From positions 1-31,277 of the forward strand of contig DCFQ01000110.1 of NCBI GenBank assembly GCA_002319915.1: a DNA stretch of 31,277 nucleotides, in the 5' to 3' direction. Positions 1 through 7,820 of the stretch are shown here, piece after piece. The translations under genes and the position numbers were made by a program. Position 1 is the stretch's first letter. Every line of letters starts with the position of its first letter. This DNA comes from Bacteroidales bacterium UBA1800 (GTDB lineage: Bacteria; Bacteroidota; Bacteroidia; Bacteroidales; VadinHA17). Under the pieces are notes generated by a model. The model was not told the origin of the DNA. It worked only from the letters and a program-made list of their open reading frames with translations, and did no database searches.

Positions 1-144
1 GGGCAATTATACCTAGGGGCAATTACCCATATACCTCCAATTAACAATTCAGACCAGATTAACCTGAATTCAGAATATGAATCAGAAACTGACTGCCCGG
101 AAATACTTCAACAGCATGAAACCAGCTTCCGGAACCTCAGGTAA
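1..144 (+). CDS. Possible 3' end of a gene entering from the left edge
   Basis: Frame 1 is open from the first base to a TAA at 142-144, giving 47 codons with no start inside the window. It would end 18 bases before the convergent stop of the CBM9-like gene, which is a normal spacing for a convergent pair. The translated piece is rich in Asn, Glu and Ser and I recognise no family. A chance open frame of this length is quite possible. The segment also holds a short direct repeat of GGGCAATTA near bases 1-9 and 17-25. Confidence 0.25.
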   Translation, partial: GQLYLGAITHIPPINNSDQINLNSEYESETDCPEILQQHETSFRNLR

Positions 145-162
145 GAAATCCCCGGGTCAGGG

Positions 163-900
163 CTACTCGAAGATGAATGTCCCAAACTTCTTGTATTCAT
201 GAAATGTGCCCATTACCTTCTGCCAGACAAATGCCTTCATGCCACTGTCATAATCCAGCCGGTACATATTCGCCCTCCACCTGGTACCGGAAACCGGGGG
301 CACATTATTAAGGGGATCAAGAAGCTTATAGGGAATGAATATTTCGGCGGTCCATCCCTTGACACTGGCACCGCTTTTCTTCTCCCCTCCCTCAACAGTC
401 GTCATGTGAACACTCTTTTTGTCACCCTCGTAATGCCAGGGCAGCCATCCTTTGAATTTACCGTTGAAATTGGGAACGATGATCGGCAGCTCGTAATTTA
501 GCGGCGAGAGTTCGTATTCAAAATAAACAGGGAAATTTTCGTCCGTCCACAGGAAAAACTCAACTACATCCTCGTTCCAGAGATCTGTGTTATCGGCGGC
601 AAGCGTCGACACAAGCTTCCTGTCGGAACAACTGTAAAGGAAATATATCCCCGTACCCGAATAAAGGACCTTTACCTTTGTGACATATGCAGGATCATTG
701 TTCCTTACGCACTGAAGATCAATCCAGCCGGTCTTGCTCCAGTTCTCAGAAGCCCCGTCACCCGTCACATTGAAGTCAGATGTCTTCTTAATGACAACCT
801 GATCATTGCCCTGGGCTGTTGCATTTGAAATAAGGGCAGCAAGAAATGCAGCCGTCAGAATAATACCGGGGATGATTGTCCGTGTTTTAACAGATTTCAT
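163..900 (-). CDS. Secreted CBM9-like carbohydrate-binding family protein
   Basis: This 245-residue protein starts with a typical signal peptide: basic residues at 2-7, a hydrophobic stretch to about residue 27, and an ATAQ-type cleavage site. The rest looks like a single carbohydrate family 9 binding-like beta-sandwich. It has the usual pattern of an early 'W.K..W.DL' segment, a central 'LWNEDVVEFFLW' segment (about residues 107-118), a 'YFEYELSPLN' segment (126-135), and a late 'GWTAEIFIPY' segment (182-191). In this family the module is often found alone in secreted Bacteroidota proteins, and its ligand is usually unknown. No catalytic domain is attached. It is co-directional with the zinc peptidase gene upstream (128 bases apart), but no shared promoter is evident. 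The family call is by pattern recognition; the ligand is not inferable. Confidence 0.7.
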   Translation of the reverse strand: MKSVKTRTIIPGIILTAAFLAALISNATAQGNDQVVIKKTSDFNVTGDGASENWSKTGWIDLQCVRNNDPAYVTKVKVLYSGTGIYFLYSCSDRKLVSTLAADNTDLWNEDVVEFFLWTDENFPVYFEYELSPLNYELPIIVPNFNGKFKGWLPWHYEGDKKSVHMTTVEGGEKKSGASVKGWTAEIFIPYKLLDPLNNVPPVSGTRWRANMYRLDYDSGMKAFVWQKVMGTFHEYKKFGTFIFE

Positions 901-1028
901 GGAATGAATTATTTTATTCTCGTGATGACTATGATTATGCCTTCCTCTTTTTCGATTATTCAGTCAGACGGCCGGGAAGTTTATCCGGTAAATCCGCAGT
1001 CCGGCTGATGACCAGCCCTTAAGGATTG

Positions 1029-1874
1029 CTAGATACTTCCCCTGAAAGTGTCGCCCTTATCAAAATCCCCGGTTTCATACCCCTTGCGAAACCATTTCTT
1101 GCGCTGTTCCGAGGTCCCATGGGTAAATGAATCAGGAACGACCCTCCCCTGGTATTTCTTCTGAAGGACATCATCCCCTACCGCTGCAGCCGCATTTATT
1201 GCCTCGTCAATGTCACCCGGTTCCAGTGCATCGTTCATCGTCTGCTCGTAATGAGCCCACATCCCGGCAAGAAAATCTGCCTGAAGCTCGATCCTGACCG
1301 AGAGCTCTTTCGATTTTGACTGGCCCGACCGCGCCCTCCGTTCATTGACCTTTTCAAGGATGCCGAGCTGGTTCTGCACATGATGTCCGATCTCGTGCGC
1401 GATAACATATGCGACAGCAAAATCACCGTATGCCCCGAACCTGTTCTTCAACTCTTCAAGGAAGCTCAGGTCTAGATAAACTCTCAGGTCGCCCGGGCAA
1501 TAAAAGGGGCCGCTTGCAGAGGTGGCATAGCCGCATGCCGATTCAACCTGGTCCCTGAAAAGAACGAGCTTCGGCTGGACATATGTGGACCCCGACTTTT
1601 CGAAGATCCTGCCCCATACGGTTTCAGTGTCTTTCAGCACAACCGAGACAAAGTTTACCATTGCATCTTCTTCAGGGGTCGATTTTACGGTGCCAGTCTC
1701 ACTCTGGACCGGTTCGTCATGGTTATTCAGCAGCTGCGTCGGATCCCCCCCGAGAAGGAGCACAATGATCGCAATCACAATAGTCCCGATGCCTCCGCCT
1801 GCAGCAATTTTCCCGGGGCTCATCCCCCTCCGGTCTTCAACATTGTCACTTCCTTGTCTTCCCTGCCATTTCAT
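1029..1874 (-). CDS. Neutral zinc metallopeptidase (YpfJ family)
   Basis: The product is 281 residues from the chosen start. The N-terminus is hydrophilic (MKWQGRQGSDNVEDRRG), followed by one membrane-spanning helix (GIGTIVIAIIVLLLGG) and then an extracytoplasmic domain. That domain carries the metallopeptidase motif AHEIGHHVQNQLG, in which the two His residues of HExxH bind zinc and the Glu is catalytic. The 'ACGYATSASGPFYCPGD' and 'ELQADFLAGMWAH' segments are hallmarks of the putative neutral zinc metallopeptidase family. The frame stays open upstream to 2021, but I chose the start at 1874. The WQGR..S.NVEDRRG beginning is the conserved N-terminus of the family, and the extra 49 codons would run into the TetR operator and promoter. 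Substrates of this family are not known. The call is firm for the family and open for the role. Confidence 0.88.
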   Translation of the reverse strand: MKWQGRQGSDNVEDRRGMSPGKIAAGGGIGTIVIAIIVLLLGGDPTQLLNNHDEPVQSETGTVKSTPEEDAMVNFVSVVLKDTETVWGRIFEKSGSTYVQPKLVLFRDQVESACGYATSASGPFYCPGDLRVYLDLSFLEELKNRFGAYGDFAVAYVIAHEIGHHVQNQLGILEKVNERRARSGQSKSKELSVRIELQADFLAGMWAHYEQTMNDALEPGDIDEAINAAAAVGDDVLQKKYQGRVVPDSFTHGTSEQRKKWFRKGYETGDFDKGDTFRGSI

Positions 1875-2008
1875 GTTTTCGGGTTTATGGTGGTTAAAGA
1901 AAATCTTCCTGCTCAATGCATGCCTGTACAAATCTAAAAAAATGAACATAGAAGTGCAAACGACAAAATAAATACTGCAAAATACTTGCATAGGAAAAAT
2001 ATAACTTC

Positions 2009-2016
2009 TAATTTTG
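2009..2016 (+). promoter_or_regulatory. Promoter of the exporter operon (-7 element)
   Basis: TAATTTTG matches the Bacteroidota -7 consensus TAnnTTTG. A CTTG at 1985-1988, 20 bases upstream, is a one-mismatch -33 box. Transcription would start near 2023, inside the repeat elements read here as the TetR operator. Confidence 0.55.
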
Positions 2017-2066
2017 ACCAATTGGTTAAACTATATGGTTGATCTTTTCAGTTAAACCAAATGGTA
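2017..2066 (+). promoter_or_regulatory. Probable TetR operator: repeated ACCAnTTGGTT elements
   Basis: ACCAATTGGTTAAAC at 2017-2031 recurs in reverse complement at 2051-2065 as ACCATTTGGTTTAAC. The first copy contains the perfect 10-base palindrome ACCAATTGGT. Viewed on one strand, GTTAAAC....ATGGT is also a direct repeat (2025-2039 and 2051-2065, with 26 bases between starts). The elements lie between the -7 box and the ATG of the TetR gene, where a bound repressor would block initiation. That suits autoregulation of the whole operon. Confidence 0.6.
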
Positions 2067-2070
2067 AAAA

Positions 2071-2688
2071 ATGACAGATAGCGACAGGCAGACCGAGGAG
2101 AAGATTTTTGAAGCTGCAACAGATGTCTTTGTAGAAAAGGGCATGGACGGCTCAAGAATGCAGGACATTGCAAATCATGCAGGGATAAATAAATCTCTTC
2201 TTCATTATTATTACAGGTCGAAGGACCACCTATTCAATGCTGTGTTTGAAAAGATTGCTGATGAAATGTTCAGGAAGTTTGCCCCCGTCTTCGATGAGAA
2301 CCTTTCGCTCGACGACAAGATCAGGTTCTTCTTCAGGGAACATATTGGCTTCCTTCAGAGAAACCCGCGGCTCCCGGCATTTCTTCTGAATGAAATAAAC
2401 AGAAATCCCGGGAGGGTCAAAAAACTTATCCGTAATGTAAATGTCAATAAGTTTTGGATGATGCTTATGGAACAGCACCCCGATGAACTTGCTGAATACC
2501 GGATTACAAAAGAGTTACTGCCCCAGCTCATGATAACAATTGCATCAATAAGCGTTTTCCCGTTCGCCGCAAGGGGGATACTTGAAACGCTGTTTGAGAA
2601 TATGGATATCGACTTCGATGATTTTCTGGAAAAAAGGAAAGAGTTTGCGGCAACCTTTGTGATCAATGCTCTGAAGAATAATAAATAA
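2071..2688 (+). CDS. TetR/AcrR family transcriptional regulator of the exporter operon
   Basis: This is a 205-residue protein of normal TetR length. The N-terminal helix-turn-helix covers residues 7-53, with the family pattern 'IFEAATDVFVEKG...SRMQDIANHAGINKSLLHYYYRSKDHLF'. The C-terminal two thirds form the ligand-binding and dimerisation domain and have no recognisable signature. It is the first gene of the operon; the TolC-like gene starts directly after its stop codon. By analogy with E. coli CecR, a TetR protein encoded next to ybhGFSR, it probably represses the exporter and itself until an exported compound binds. The repeat elements just upstream are the expected operator. The inducer cannot be read from the sequence. 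Confidence 0.88.
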   Translation: MTDSDRQTEEKIFEAATDVFVEKGMDGSRMQDIANHAGINKSLLHYYYRSKDHLFNAVFEKIADEMFRKFAPVFDENLSLDDKIRFFFREHIGFLQRNPRLPAFLLNEINRNPGRVKKLIRNVNVNKFWMMLMEQHPDELAEYRITKELLPQLMITIASISVFPFAARGILETLFENMDIDFDDFLEKRKEFAATFVINALKNNK

Positions 2689-4035
2689 ATGGAGATCAAT
2701 GTTATGAACTTCCCGCGAAATAATACCCTTAGTTTCGTAAATCGCTTGCGGTTACTTGTCATTTTCATCCCGGCAGTCATGGGGAACCAGGCCTTCTCCC
2801 AGAAAGCTGTTACTCTTAAAGAGTGCTATGACAGGGCATCCGAAATCAACTCCCTATCGGCCGAGAAGCCGCTCTATTCAAATATCTGGGTGATAAAGGA
2901 CAAGAACCTGGCAAAAGGATGGCTACCCTCAATTGACGCCAATGGAAGCTTCATTTACAACTCATCCGTGATCGACATCGGCAGCGCCCTCGGATCACTT
3001 CCGATCCCGGGAATCCAGAATGCGATCAAGCCGCTTCCGAATGAACAGTACAAGGTAACCATCGACGTAAACCAGGTCATTTATGACGGTGGGGCTATCA
3101 GAAGCACCAGGGCGGTCGAGAAGGCTGACCTCAGCATCAATGAAAAACAGACCGAAACAGATATTTACGGCCTGCGAAGCCAGATCAACAGCTATTTCTT
3201 CAATATTCTCCTGCTGACAAGGCAAAAAGCCCTGCTTTCAAGCTATCTCGACCTGATAAACAAACGTATCTCAAACCTTGAGTCCGCTGCACGGAACGGG
3301 CTTGCACTGAAATCTGATGCCGACGTGCTGACCTCGGAGAAGATCAGGACTGAACAACAACTTTCCGAAAACGGATTAAGAGAAGCCGCTTTCCGGAAGA
3401 TCCTCAGCGAAATGACCGGAATCCCTCAGGATTCTTCGGTTAACCTTGTCGCACCGGAGCTGGCAGGAAAACTGACCAGTGACCTTTCACGGCCGGAACT
3501 CCAGCTTTTTGACCTCAGGAAGGACCAGCTAGGAGCAACCATGGGTGTGATTGCAAGCAAAAGGATGCCGAAGGCCTTCGGGTATGCCACCTTTGGTTAC
3601 GGAAATCCCCCCGGTAGCAATTTCTTCAAGAATGAATTTGCCCCTTATTATATCCTGGGAGCAGGAGTCAAATGGAATATCTTCGACTGGAACAAGGCCA
3701 GGAATGAAAAACAGATGATCAACTACCAGATGAGCCTCCTTGATGGAAGGAAAAAGGACCTTTCAGATAAGCTGAACAGGATGCTTGAAGCCAAAAGCGC
3801 GGAAATTGCCAGCCTTGAGCTGCTTGTCAGGTCCGACAGCGACCTTATCGCCCTCCGTAAACGGATATCCGCGACAGCCGAATCCCAGTATTCTAACGGC
3901 ACGATCACCGCTAGCGCCTTCCTTAATGAACTTATCTCGGAGAAACAGGCAGTAATCAACGCAGAAATCCACAGCATAAGCCTCTCCATGGCAAGGGTCG
4001 AATACCTTAACATCAGCGGCAATGATATTGAATGA
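2689..4035 (+). CDS. TolC-like outer membrane efflux protein
   Basis: The 448-residue protein fits the outer membrane efflux protein family (TolC/OprM type) in length and in its long amphipathic helical stretches, for example 'LYSSYLDLINKRISNLESAARNGL'-like segments around residues 180-205 and 'SQYSNGTITASAFLNEL' near residue 400. A signal peptide ends around AFSQ (residue 38). Two starts are possible: ATG at 2689, which directly abuts the TetR stop, and ATG at 2704, which leaves a tidier signal peptide (MNFPRNN). I kept the first because it is directly adjacent to the regulator's stop. The internal duplication typical of TolC is plausible but not obvious by eye. It would form the outer-membrane exit duct for the adaptor and ABC proteins that follow. 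Confidence 0.85.
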   Translation: MEINVMNFPRNNTLSFVNRLRLLVIFIPAVMGNQAFSQKAVTLKECYDRASEINSLSAEKPLYSNIWVIKDKNLAKGWLPSIDANGSFIYNSSVIDIGSALGSLPIPGIQNAIKPLPNEQYKVTIDVNQVIYDGGAIRSTRAVEKADLSINEKQTETDIYGLRSQINSYFFNILLLTRQKALLSSYLDLINKRISNLESAARNGLALKSDADVLTSEKIRTEQQLSENGLREAAFRKILSEMTGIPQDSSVNLVAPELAGKLTSDLSRPELQLFDLRKDQLGATMGVIASKRMPKAFGYATFGYGNPPGSNFFKNEFAPYYILGAGVKWNIFDWNKARNEKQMINYQMSLLDGRKKDLSDKLNRMLEAKSAEIASLELLVRSDSDLIALRKRISATAESQYSNGTITASAFLNELISEKQAVINAEIHSISLSMARVEYLNISGNDIE

Positions 4036-4077
4036 TCTTTGTATTAATGTACTAATGTAATAGTTAAATATCACAAT

Positions 4078-4959
4078 ATGAAAATCAGATCACTGTTTAT
4101 CAGCTTACTCGTCGTTTCTGCCGGCTGCTCCGAAAAGGCCGGGCAACCAGATGCTTACGGAAATTTCGAGGCAACCGAGGTAACGGTTTCAGCGGAAACT
4201 GGCGGCAGGATAATCCGCCTTGCCCCTGAAGAGGGGACCCTCGTTGAAAAAGGGGCAGAAATTGCCCTCATCGATACCACCCTCCTTAATCTTCAGAAAA
4301 ATGAAATTGAAGCCGCCCTGCGAAGCGCCGGCACAAGGATAAGATCGATAAATGCCCAGAATGATATACTGGTCCAGCAGATAGATAACCTGAATATCAA
4401 TATTTCGAGATTCGGGAAAATGCTGAAAGACAGTGCGGCCACCCAGAAGCAGTACGATGATCTTGCAGGACAGGCTGCGGTGTTTGAGAAGCAGATCGCT
4501 GCCAACAACACCCAAAAGGCCACGGTGAATGATGATCTCGAAATGTACAGGTCAAAAATTGCGACGATAAACGAACAGATAAGCCGGTGCCATGTCAAAA
4601 GCCCGCTGAACGGGACTGTCATCGAGAAATATTCGGAACCCGGCGAACTGACCGCAGCAGGCAAACCTCTTGTGAAGGTTGCCGATCTCTCGGAGATAAA
4701 ACTGAAGGCATATGTGAGCGGGGCGCAGCTGGGGAAGGTGAAGATCGGGCAGGAATGCACCGTCCGCATCGATGACGGCAAGAAGGGATACAGGACATTT
4801 CCGGGCACTGTAAGCTATGTCTCGGAAAAGGCAGAGTTCACCCCCAAGATCATTCAGACAAAGGAAGAAAGGGTGATCCTGGTTTATGCCGTGACCATCC
4901 TTGTCAAAAATGACGGGACAATTAAATCGGGAATGCCCGGGGAGGCACTATTTCAATAA
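4078..4959 (+). CDS. HlyD-family periplasmic adaptor (YbhG-like membrane fusion protein)
   Basis: This 293-residue protein has a short hydrophobic leader ending in SAGC, so it may be a lipoprotein, although the lipobox is not perfect. It shows the usual adaptor order. A first half-lipoyl segment (about residues 27-60, 'VTVSAETGGRIIRLAPEEGT') is followed by a helical hairpin (about 65-165) with repeated Gln/Asn/Asp-rich heptads. Then come the second half-lipoyl segment ('CHVKSPLNGTVIEKYSEPGE', near 172-191) and a beta-barrel domain. The protein would bridge the inner-membrane permeases and the TolC-like channel. The gene lies 42 bases after the channel gene and 6 bases before the first ATPase gene. 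E. coli YbhG is the closest named analogue by context and architecture. Confidence 0.86.
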   Translation: MKIRSLFISLLVVSAGCSEKAGQPDAYGNFEATEVTVSAETGGRIIRLAPEEGTLVEKGAEIALIDTTLLNLQKNEIEAALRSAGTRIRSINAQNDILVQQIDNLNINISRFGKMLKDSAATQKQYDDLAGQAAVFEKQIAANNTQKATVNDDLEMYRSKIATINEQISRCHVKSPLNGTVIEKYSEPGELTAAGKPLVKVADLSEIKLKAYVSGAQLGKVKIGQECTVRIDDGKKGYRTFPGTVSYVSEKAEFTPKIIQTKEERVILVYAVTILVKNDGTIKSGMPGEALFQ

Positions 4960-4965
4960 CCGCAG

Positions 4966-5895
4966 ATGCAGACAGTAATCGAGTCATCGGGTATTTGCAA
5001 GAAATTCGGAGAGACTGTTGCCCTCGACAATATCACTTTCAATGTCGGGGAATCAGAGATCTTCGGACTGATCGGGCCTGACGGGGCTGGAAAGACCACG
5101 CTCTTCAGGATCATCACAACCATCTCACTGCCGGATTCGGGCAGTATGAAGGTCCTCGGGCTGGATGCCATTGCCGGATTCAGGGAACTTAGGAGAAGGA
5201 TCGGCTATATGCCCGGCCGCTTCAGCCTGTACCAGGACCTGTCTGTGGAAGAGAACCTCGAGTTCTATGCAACCGTTTTCGGAACAACGGTGAAGGAGAA
5301 CTATGATCTTATCTCCGACATCTACTCTCATATCGAGCCTTTCAAAAAGCGCCTGGCAGGAAAACTGTCGGGGGGAATGAAGCAGAAGCTTGCTCTTTCC
5401 TGCGCACTTATTCATAAACCCGACCTGCTGGTCCTGGACGAACCCACAACCGGGGTCGATGCAGTTTCAAGGCAGGAGTTCTGGGATATGCTCCGGAAGT
5501 TAAGGCAGCATAATATAACTATCATCGTATCAACCCCCTATATGGATGAAGCAATGAGGTGCGACAGGGTCGGGCTCATCCAGGGCGGCAGGATCCTTAC
5601 AGTCGATAACCCTGAAAACATACGGACTGGATTCTCCGCCATCCTCTACAGGATCAGGGCAGCTGAAAAATACCGGCTTCTCATCGCACTGAGAAAATAT
5701 AGCGGGATAAGCAGTGCATATCCGTTCGGCGATTCGGTCCATGCCACCTTCCGTACAGGCAGAATTGATGAATCGTTCCGCGAATTTTTAAGGAGTGAAG
5801 GCATGGAGAACGTAACAATTGAGGAATCCCCGGCGGATATAGAAGACAGGTTCCTCGAGCTTATGGCAGCAGTTAAAACTGAACAGGGAAAATGA
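4966..5895 (+). CDS. ABC transporter ATPase corresponding to the N-terminal half of YbhF
   Basis: The 309-residue nucleotide-binding protein carries Walker A GPDGAGKTT (37-45), signature LSGGMKQK (134-141), and Walker B LLVLDEP with catalytic Glu159. Walker A as GPDGAGKTT and the STxYxDEA end of the H-loop region match the first half of E. coli YbhF as I remember it. Two key positions are changed. The Q-loop glutamine is Gly84 (YMPGRFSLY) and the switch histidine is Pro191 (VSTPYMDEA). The C-terminal 90 residues, after the ATPase core, form an accessory domain seen in this drug-export subgroup. The neighbour 70 bases downstream is the second ATPase, and the two probably work as a heterodimer, with this one supplying the intact signature loop. 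Confidence 0.88.
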   Translation: MQTVIESSGICKKFGETVALDNITFNVGESEIFGLIGPDGAGKTTLFRIITTISLPDSGSMKVLGLDAIAGFRELRRRIGYMPGRFSLYQDLSVEENLEFYATVFGTTVKENYDLISDIYSHIEPFKKRLAGKLSGGMKQKLALSCALIHKPDLLVLDEPTTGVDAVSRQEFWDMLRKLRQHNITIIVSTPYMDEAMRCDRVGLIQGGRILTVDNPENIRTGFSAILYRIRAAEKYRLLIALRKYSGISSAYPFGDSVHATFRTGRIDESFREFLRSEGMENVTIEESPADIEDRFLELMAAVKTEQGK

Positions 5896-5907
5896 TGTTT
5901 GCGCTGA

Positions 5908-5923
5908 TCCCCTGGAAAGGGGA
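5908..5923 (+). other. Small hairpin between the two ATPase genes
   Basis: TCCCCT at 5908-5913 and AGGGGA at 5918-5923 form a perfect 6-base stem with a GGAA tetraloop (a GNRA-type loop). It sits in the only sizeable gap inside the operon (70 bases) and has no T-run directly after it. It could affect processing or stability of the operon mRNA. It may also be chance. Confidence 0.35.
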
Positions 5924-5965
5924 CCCGGCTCTAGTGATAAAAAAATTACAGGAATAATTCGGAGC

Positions 5966-6697
5966 ATGACTGGACAGTCGGTAATATCGGTCTCTAACCT
6001 GGTTAAGAAATTCGGAAGCTTTGTCGCCAATGACAACCTTTCGTTCGAGGTCTATGAGGGTGAGATCTTTGGCTTTCTCGGTGCGAACGGTGCCGGGAAA
6101 ACCACGACCATAAGGATATTGTCAGGGTTGTCGGAACCGACATCCGGGAAAGTGGTCGTGGCCGGATTTGATGCAAAGAAAGAGCCTGAGAAGATCAAGA
6201 AGAACATTGGGTACATGTGTCAGAAATTCTCTCTTTATGAGGATCTTACGGTGAAGGAAAACATTACCCTCTACGGAGGAATTTATGGCATGAGCAAAAA
6301 CCTCATCAGGGAAAGAACAGCGATGCTTCTCGAAAAGCTTAGTTTCCAGGCCTGGGGCGACAGGCTCATTTCCTCCCTACCCCTGGGTTTCAAGCAAAAG
6401 CTGGCCTTCTCGATCGCCATCTTGCATGAACCCAGGATCGTTTACCTCGATGAACCGACAGGCGGGGTGGATCCAATTACCCGCAGGCAGTTCTGGGAGA
6501 TGATCTACGAAACCGCTGCAAGAGGCATAACCGTGTTCGTCACGACACACTATATGGATGAAGCTGAATATTGTGACCGTGTATCAATTATGAATGAAGG
6601 CAGGATAGTGGCCCTCGACACGCCCGAAGGGCTTAAGAAAAGCTATAACGCATCTTCAATTGAGGAAGTATTTGTAAAAATTGCAAGGCCAAAATGA
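5966..6697 (+). CDS. ABC transporter ATPase corresponding to the C-terminal half of YbhF
   Basis: The 243-residue ATPase has Walker A GANGAGKTT (39-47), Q-loop Gln86 (YMCQKFSLY), Walker B IVYLDEP with Glu163, and switch His195 (TTHYMDEAEYCD). Its signature loop is degenerate, LPLGFKQK (138-145) instead of LSGGQ. The same LPLGFKQ sequence is characteristic of the second half of YbhF. The start at 5966 (MTGQSVISVSNLVKKFG) gives the family's normal N-terminus. The stop overlaps the ATG of the first permease gene by 4 bases (ATGA), so the two are translationally coupled. Paired with the upstream ATPase, this subunit would supply the catalytically complete ATP site. Confidence 0.9.
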   Translation: MTGQSVISVSNLVKKFGSFVANDNLSFEVYEGEIFGFLGANGAGKTTTIRILSGLSEPTSGKVVVAGFDAKKEPEKIKKNIGYMCQKFSLYEDLTVKENITLYGGIYGMSKNLIRERTAMLLEKLSFQAWGDRLISSLPLGFKQKLAFSIAILHEPRIVYLDEPTGGVDPITRRQFWEMIYETAARGITVFVTTHYMDEAEYCDRVSIMNEGRIVALDTPEGLKKSYNASSIEEVFVKIARPK

Positions 6698-7803
6698 AAA
6701 GGTTCCTCGGGTTTGTAAAGAAGGAATTCCTTCATATTTTCAGGGATTACAGGACGCTCATCATCCTTTTCGGAATACCTGCGGCCCAGATAATGATATT
6801 CGGATATGTGGTGAGCAATGATCTTAAGGATGCCGGCGTAGCGTTCCTTGACCTGTCGAGGGACGAGGTCACCCAGAAGCTGACTGACAAGATCTGCTCC
6901 TCTGGCTTTTTCCGGTTGACGGAAACCCTCACCAGCTACAACGATATCGACAAGATCTTAAAAAAGGGAAAGACCAAAGCCGTGATCGTTTTCCAGAAAG
7001 ATTTCGGAAGGGATCTTTTCGCAGAAGGAAAGACAACAATGAGTGTAATAGCCGACGGGTCGGAGCCGAACATGGCGACGCTCGTAACGAATTACATCAC
7101 TGCCATTACTACCGATTTCAACATTGAGCAGGCAAGGGCTCCGGGCGGAGCAGTATCCCTGATCTCTGCGCAGGTGAGGATGTTCTATAATCCTTCGCTC
7201 CAGGGCCATTACATGTTTGTGCCGGGTGTCATAACACTTATCATGATCCTGATCTGCGCCCTGATGACCTCGGTAACGATAACACGGGAAAAAGAATTCG
7301 GCACAATGGAGGTCTTGCTTGTCTCTCCGCTCCGGCCCACGCAGATCATCCTCGGGAAAGTGACACCCTATTTTATCCTGTCGTTCATAAATGTGATCGT
7401 GATCCTGCTTCTCTCATGGTTCGTCTTTGGATTGCCGGTAAAGGGAAGCCTTGTGCTTCTCCTGGCCGAAAGCATGCTCTATATCCTTATGAGCCTTTCA
7501 CTGGGGATCCTGATCTCGACAGTCTCAAGCACAATGCAGCAGGCAATATTTATTTCAATGGTTGGTATGATGCTTCCGACGATCCTTCTGTCAGGCTTTA
7601 TCTACCCGATCGAAAATATGCCCTGGATCTACAACTGGGTAAGCGCGATTATGCCGCCCAGGTATTTTATAATTATCATAAAGGATATCATGATAAAAGG
7701 AACCGGATTCGCCTACATATGGAAGGAGACACTGATTCTGGCATTCATGACGATGGTTTTTATCTGGCTAAGTATCAGAAACTTCAGGATCAGGCTTCAT
7801 TAA
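6694..7803 (+). CDS. ABC-2 type permease (YbhS-like)
   Basis: The 369-residue membrane protein has the ABC-2 exporter topology: a cytoplasmic start, one membrane helix at about residues 21-40 (ending 'AQIMIFGYVV'), a large extracytoplasmic domain to about residue 170, and then a block of five further helices. The coupling segment 'ITREKEFGTMEVLLVSPL' (about 196-213) is conserved in drug-export permeases of this type, as is 'LLSGFIYPIENMPWIYNWVSAIMPPRYFI'-like sequence near residues 298-326. It begins within the stop codon of the second ATPase. Together with the next gene it would form the inner-membrane channel. Reported roles for YbhFSR in E. coli include export of cephalosporin/chloramphenicol-type drugs and cation/H+ exchange; the substrate here is unknown. 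Confidence 0.88.
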   Translation: MKRFLGFVKKEFLHIFRDYRTLIILFGIPAAQIMIFGYVVSNDLKDAGVAFLDLSRDEVTQKLTDKICSSGFFRLTETLTSYNDIDKILKKGKTKAVIVFQKDFGRDLFAEGKTTMSVIADGSEPNMATLVTNYITAITTDFNIEQARAPGGAVSLISAQVRMFYNPSLQGHYMFVPGVITLIMILICALMTSVTITREKEFGTMEVLLVSPLRPTQIILGKVTPYFILSFINVIVILLLSWFVFGLPVKGSLVLLLAESMLYILMSLSLGILISTVSSTMQQAIFISMVGMMLPTILLSGFIYPIENMPWIYNWVSAIMPPRYFIIIIKDIMIKGTGFAYIWKETLILAFMTMVFIWLSIRNFRIRLH

Positions 7804-7820
7804 TACGGGTTAAGATTGAA

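Noticed and set aside
1875..2021. 49-codon N-terminal extension of the zinc metallopeptidase
   Set aside because: The extension runs into the TetR operator, and the conserved family N-terminus begins at the ATG at 1874.
7416..7820. 135-codon upstream extension in the frame of the second permease
   Set aside because: It overlaps the first permease gene out of frame and has no membrane or permease character, while MRTILYLIRKEF at 7821 is a standard permease start.
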